This document shows, one piece after another, positions 33,133-34,819 of a stretch of DNA of 34,819 nt. How positions within the stretch are numbered: the first letter of the stretch is position 1; each line of letters begins with the position of its first letter. Position numbers and translations under genes: made by a program. Origin of the DNA: Leptolyngbyaceae cyanobacterium SM1_3_5 (GTDB taxonomy: Bacteria > Cyanobacteriota > Cyanobacteriia > Elainellales > Elainellaceae); NCBI GenBank assembly GCA_012031475.1, contig JAAUTJ010000002.1:1-34819 (forward strand), read 5' to 3'. The notes under the pieces are model-generated. The model did no database searches, was not told the origin of the DNA, and saw only the letters and a program-made list of their open reading frames with translations.

Positions 33133-34185
33133 TCAGCGATCGCGCTCAACCGAAGTGCGACTGAGCAAGGCGACAGCCTGCCGTTTGGCCGCTTCACCCC
33201 GCCGATCGTACCGAGCCGTCGTCGTCGGACTCGCATGGCCCGCCAACTGCTGCACCGTCACGATGTCCACGCCCGCATCGAGCAGTTCTGAAATAAACGT
33301 GCGCCGAAAATCGTGCGGCGAAAACGCAGCCACACCTGCTTGCGTTGCCCGCTTTTGCAACGCTCCCAAGACGGCCTGATCACTCAGGCGACGTGGCAGC
33401 AAACGCCCCACGCGATGCACGGGATACAGCAGCGCTCCAGCTTCCCCGCCGCGCCACACGACCCAAGCGGCAACGGCCTCCAGTGCCTCCGGTGGTAAGT
33501 AGGCCAGTCGATCTTTTTGTCCCTTGCCATTGCGAATCGTCAGTGCCCCGGTGTGCAACTCGACATCGCACCGATCCAAACCGACGACTTCACTGCGGCG
33601 TAATCCCGCCTGAAGCAGCCCGATCAAGGCGGCATCGCGAACGCCCGCCGCAGTGGGATCGGCCGCACAAGTGTCCAGCAATGCCTGCACCTCTTTCCGA
33701 CTTAACGCCCGCCCCCGCAGTAGTCGGGTTCCTTTGATCGCAGGCAGATCGATTGCCTTGGCATAATCGTCTGCCGCCAGTTGCCCCAACCGCAACGCCT
33801 CTTTCAACACCCGTCGCAGGGCACACAACATCTTATTGGCGGTTGTGGGCGCATAAGTTTCTTGCAGGACAGCCCGAATCGCCGCTGTATGGACATAGCG
33901 CAGCGCTGCCCAATTGAGCGTCAAGGCATCGGCCTGATTTTGGGTGAGCAGGCGGGCGATCGCATCAAGCGACTGGCGCATCGTGCGGCGCGACCCACGA
34001 CCCAGTTGGGATAGATACACAGCGGCGGGATGCTGACTGAGCGGCAGCGCCGTTGTGAGGATCAGCGCGGCGGGGTGTGGGGGAGACGAGGGCGGACATG
34101 GATTGGCGAGCGGCGATAGGCGAGATGGCTTATGAAAACTCCTATTCTCACAAGTCACCCCACACGCCGCCCAAACCCGCGCCAT
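33133..34185 (-). CDS. Tyrosine recombinase/integrase, copy 1
   Basis: The core is complete: an N-terminal SAM-like core-binding domain (SRRTMRQSLDAIARLL and following), then a catalytic domain with LQAGLRRSEVVGL (Arg), GKGQKDRL (Lys), PHDFRRTFI (His-x-x-Arg), LAGHASPTTTARY (His and nucleophilic Tyr). It is XerC/D-like in size. The start is uncertain. ATG 34185 is in frame and gives 350 aa with an odd 36-residue extension. ATG 34099, which corresponds to the start of copy 2, is out of frame by a net loss of two bases. The 34185 ATG overlaps the copy 2 start on the opposite strand. Part of a large inverted repeat with copy 2. Confidence 0.85.
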   Translation of the reverse strand: MARVWAACGVTCENRSFHKPSRLSPLANPCPPSSPPHPAALILTTALPLSQHPAAVYLSQLGRGSRRTMRQSLDAIARLLTQNQADALTLNWAALRYVHTAAIRAVLQETYAPTTANKMLCALRRVLKEALRLGQLAADDYAKAIDLPAIKGTRLLRGRALSRKEVQALLDTCAADPTAAGVRDAALIGLLQAGLRRSEVVGLDRCDVELHTGALTIRNGKGQKDRLAYLPPEALEAVAAWVVWRGGEAGALLYPVHRVGRLLPRRLSDQAVLGALQKRATQAGVAAFSPHDFRRTFISELLDAGVDIVTVQQLAGHASPTTTARYDRRGEAAKRQAVALLSRTSVERDR

Positions 34186-34819
34186 GTCTGCGATCGCGTC
34201 CGTTCCCACCCCCAATGCGCTGGTGCTGACGACGGCACTGCCGTTAAGCCAGCATCCCGCCGCTGTGTACCTCGGATCGCTCAGTCGCGGGTCACGTCGG
34301 ACGATGCGCCAATCCTTGAATGCGATCGCCCGCCTGCTCACCCAAAATCAGGCCGATGCGCTCACGCTCAATTGGGCAGCGTTGCGGTATGTCCACACGG
34401 CGGCAATTCGATCGCTCTTGCAAGAAACCTATGCCCCCACAACCGCGAATAAAATGCTCTGTGCCCTGCGGCGAGTTCTGAAGGAAGCGCTGCGGTTGGG
34501 GCAACTGGCGGCAGAGGATTACGCCAAGGCGATCGATCTGCCTGCGATCAAGGGAACCCGACTGTTGCGGGGGCGGGCGTTGAGTCGGAAAGAGGTGCAG
34601 GCGTTACTGGCAGCTTGTGCCGCTGACCCGACTCCGGCAGGCGTTCGCGATGCGGCCCTGATCGGGCTACTTCAGGCCGGACTGCGCCGGAGCGAAGTCG
34701 TCGGCTTGGATCGGTGCGATGTGGAATTGACCACTGGGTCACTGACGATTCGCAATGGCAAGGGACAAAAAGACCGACTGGCCTACTTGCCCCGGAGGCA
34801 CTGGAGGCCGTCGCCGCTT
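33465..34819. repeat. Large inverted repeat formed by the two recombinase genes
   Basis: The arm 33465-34059 (595 bp) corresponds, inverted, to 34226-34819 (594 bp; the one-base difference is the frameshift). Sequence identity is high but not perfect, so the copies diverged after duplication. About 166 bp of mostly unmatched sequence lies between the arms. The right arm continues past the window edge. Confidence 0.85.
34184..34819 (+). pseudogene. Tyrosine recombinase/integrase, copy 2; cut by the window edge and frameshifted
   Basis: It starts MSAIASVPTPNALVL and matches copy 1 at all but roughly 12-15 residues over about 190. The Arg (LQAGLRRSEVVGL) and Lys (GKGQKDRLAYLP) regions are present; the His/Tyr part would lie beyond 34819. 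Near 34788-34794 it has TTGCCCCGGAGG where copy 1 has TTACCACCGGAGG, one base less, so the frame is lost just before the window ends. Either the copy is decaying or a base was dropped in a C-run. Its start region is cleaner than that of copy 1. Confidence 0.7.

Overview
The window reads as a cyanobacterial accessory replicon, either a plasmid or a plasmid-derived island. Three things point there: the cyanobacterial HIP1 octamer GCGATCGC is frequent, there is a replication protein of the CyRepA1 type known from cyanobacterial plasmids, and almost no housekeeping genes are present. I saw no tRNA, rRNA or CRISPR array.

Layout, left to right. (1) 1-2100: a protelomerase (telomere resolvase) family gene whose true 5' end probably lies before the window. 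(2) 2101-2864: no gene, but five copies of an 18-bp repeat that stop at a TGTCG-type terminus, like one end of a Tn7/Tn5053-type (CAST-like) transposon. (3) 2865-6310: an AT-richer, HIP1-free stretch with an HTH plus PLD-like regulator and a broken RTX-repeat protein gene. (4) 6871-11129: the replication operon, a Cys-rich small protein followed by CyRepA1, with an inverted-repeat-rich region upstream. (5) 11427-13792: a minus-strand operon of an unknown small protein, two Uma2-family nucleases and a membrane-anchored, apparently inactive NERD-like protein. (6) 13976-19440: the divergent plus-strand operon, separated from the former by a palindromic operator-like site. It encodes an HTH/coiled-coil protein, small proteins, a coiled-coil protein, a membrane-anchored coiled-coil P-loop ATPase with a C-terminal zinc ribbon, a membrane-anchored PD-(D/E)XK protein and a small unknown. 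(7) 19495-20755: a glycosyltransferase remnant and a small unknown gene. (8) 20937-26937: a type I restriction-modification locus hsdM-hsdS-[RelE/ParE-like TA pair]-[DUF2281-like]-hsdR. (9) 26958-28283: a complete IS256-family insertion sequence with a perfect 8-bp target duplication. (10) 28379-31471: a SNF2-like helicase, probably defence-related. (11) 32082-32858: a third Uma2 gene. (12) 33133-34819: two closely similar tyrosine recombinases head-to-head, forming a large inverted repeat that runs off the right edge.

How it fits together: CyRepA1 would replicate the element. The divergent operons around 13800 probably supply maintenance, segregation or transfer. The type I RM, TA and helicase genes form a defence/addiction segment. 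The protelomerase raises the possibility of a linear, hairpin-ended replicon. The best candidates for something undescribed are the protelomerase on a CyRepA1 element, the transposon-end-like repeat array, and the membrane ATPase/nuclease operon.

Caution: hsdM, the second recombinase and probably the protelomerase 5' end each look one base short of an intact frame. That could be real decay or single-base sequence error. All comparisons with known families are from memory, without database searches.
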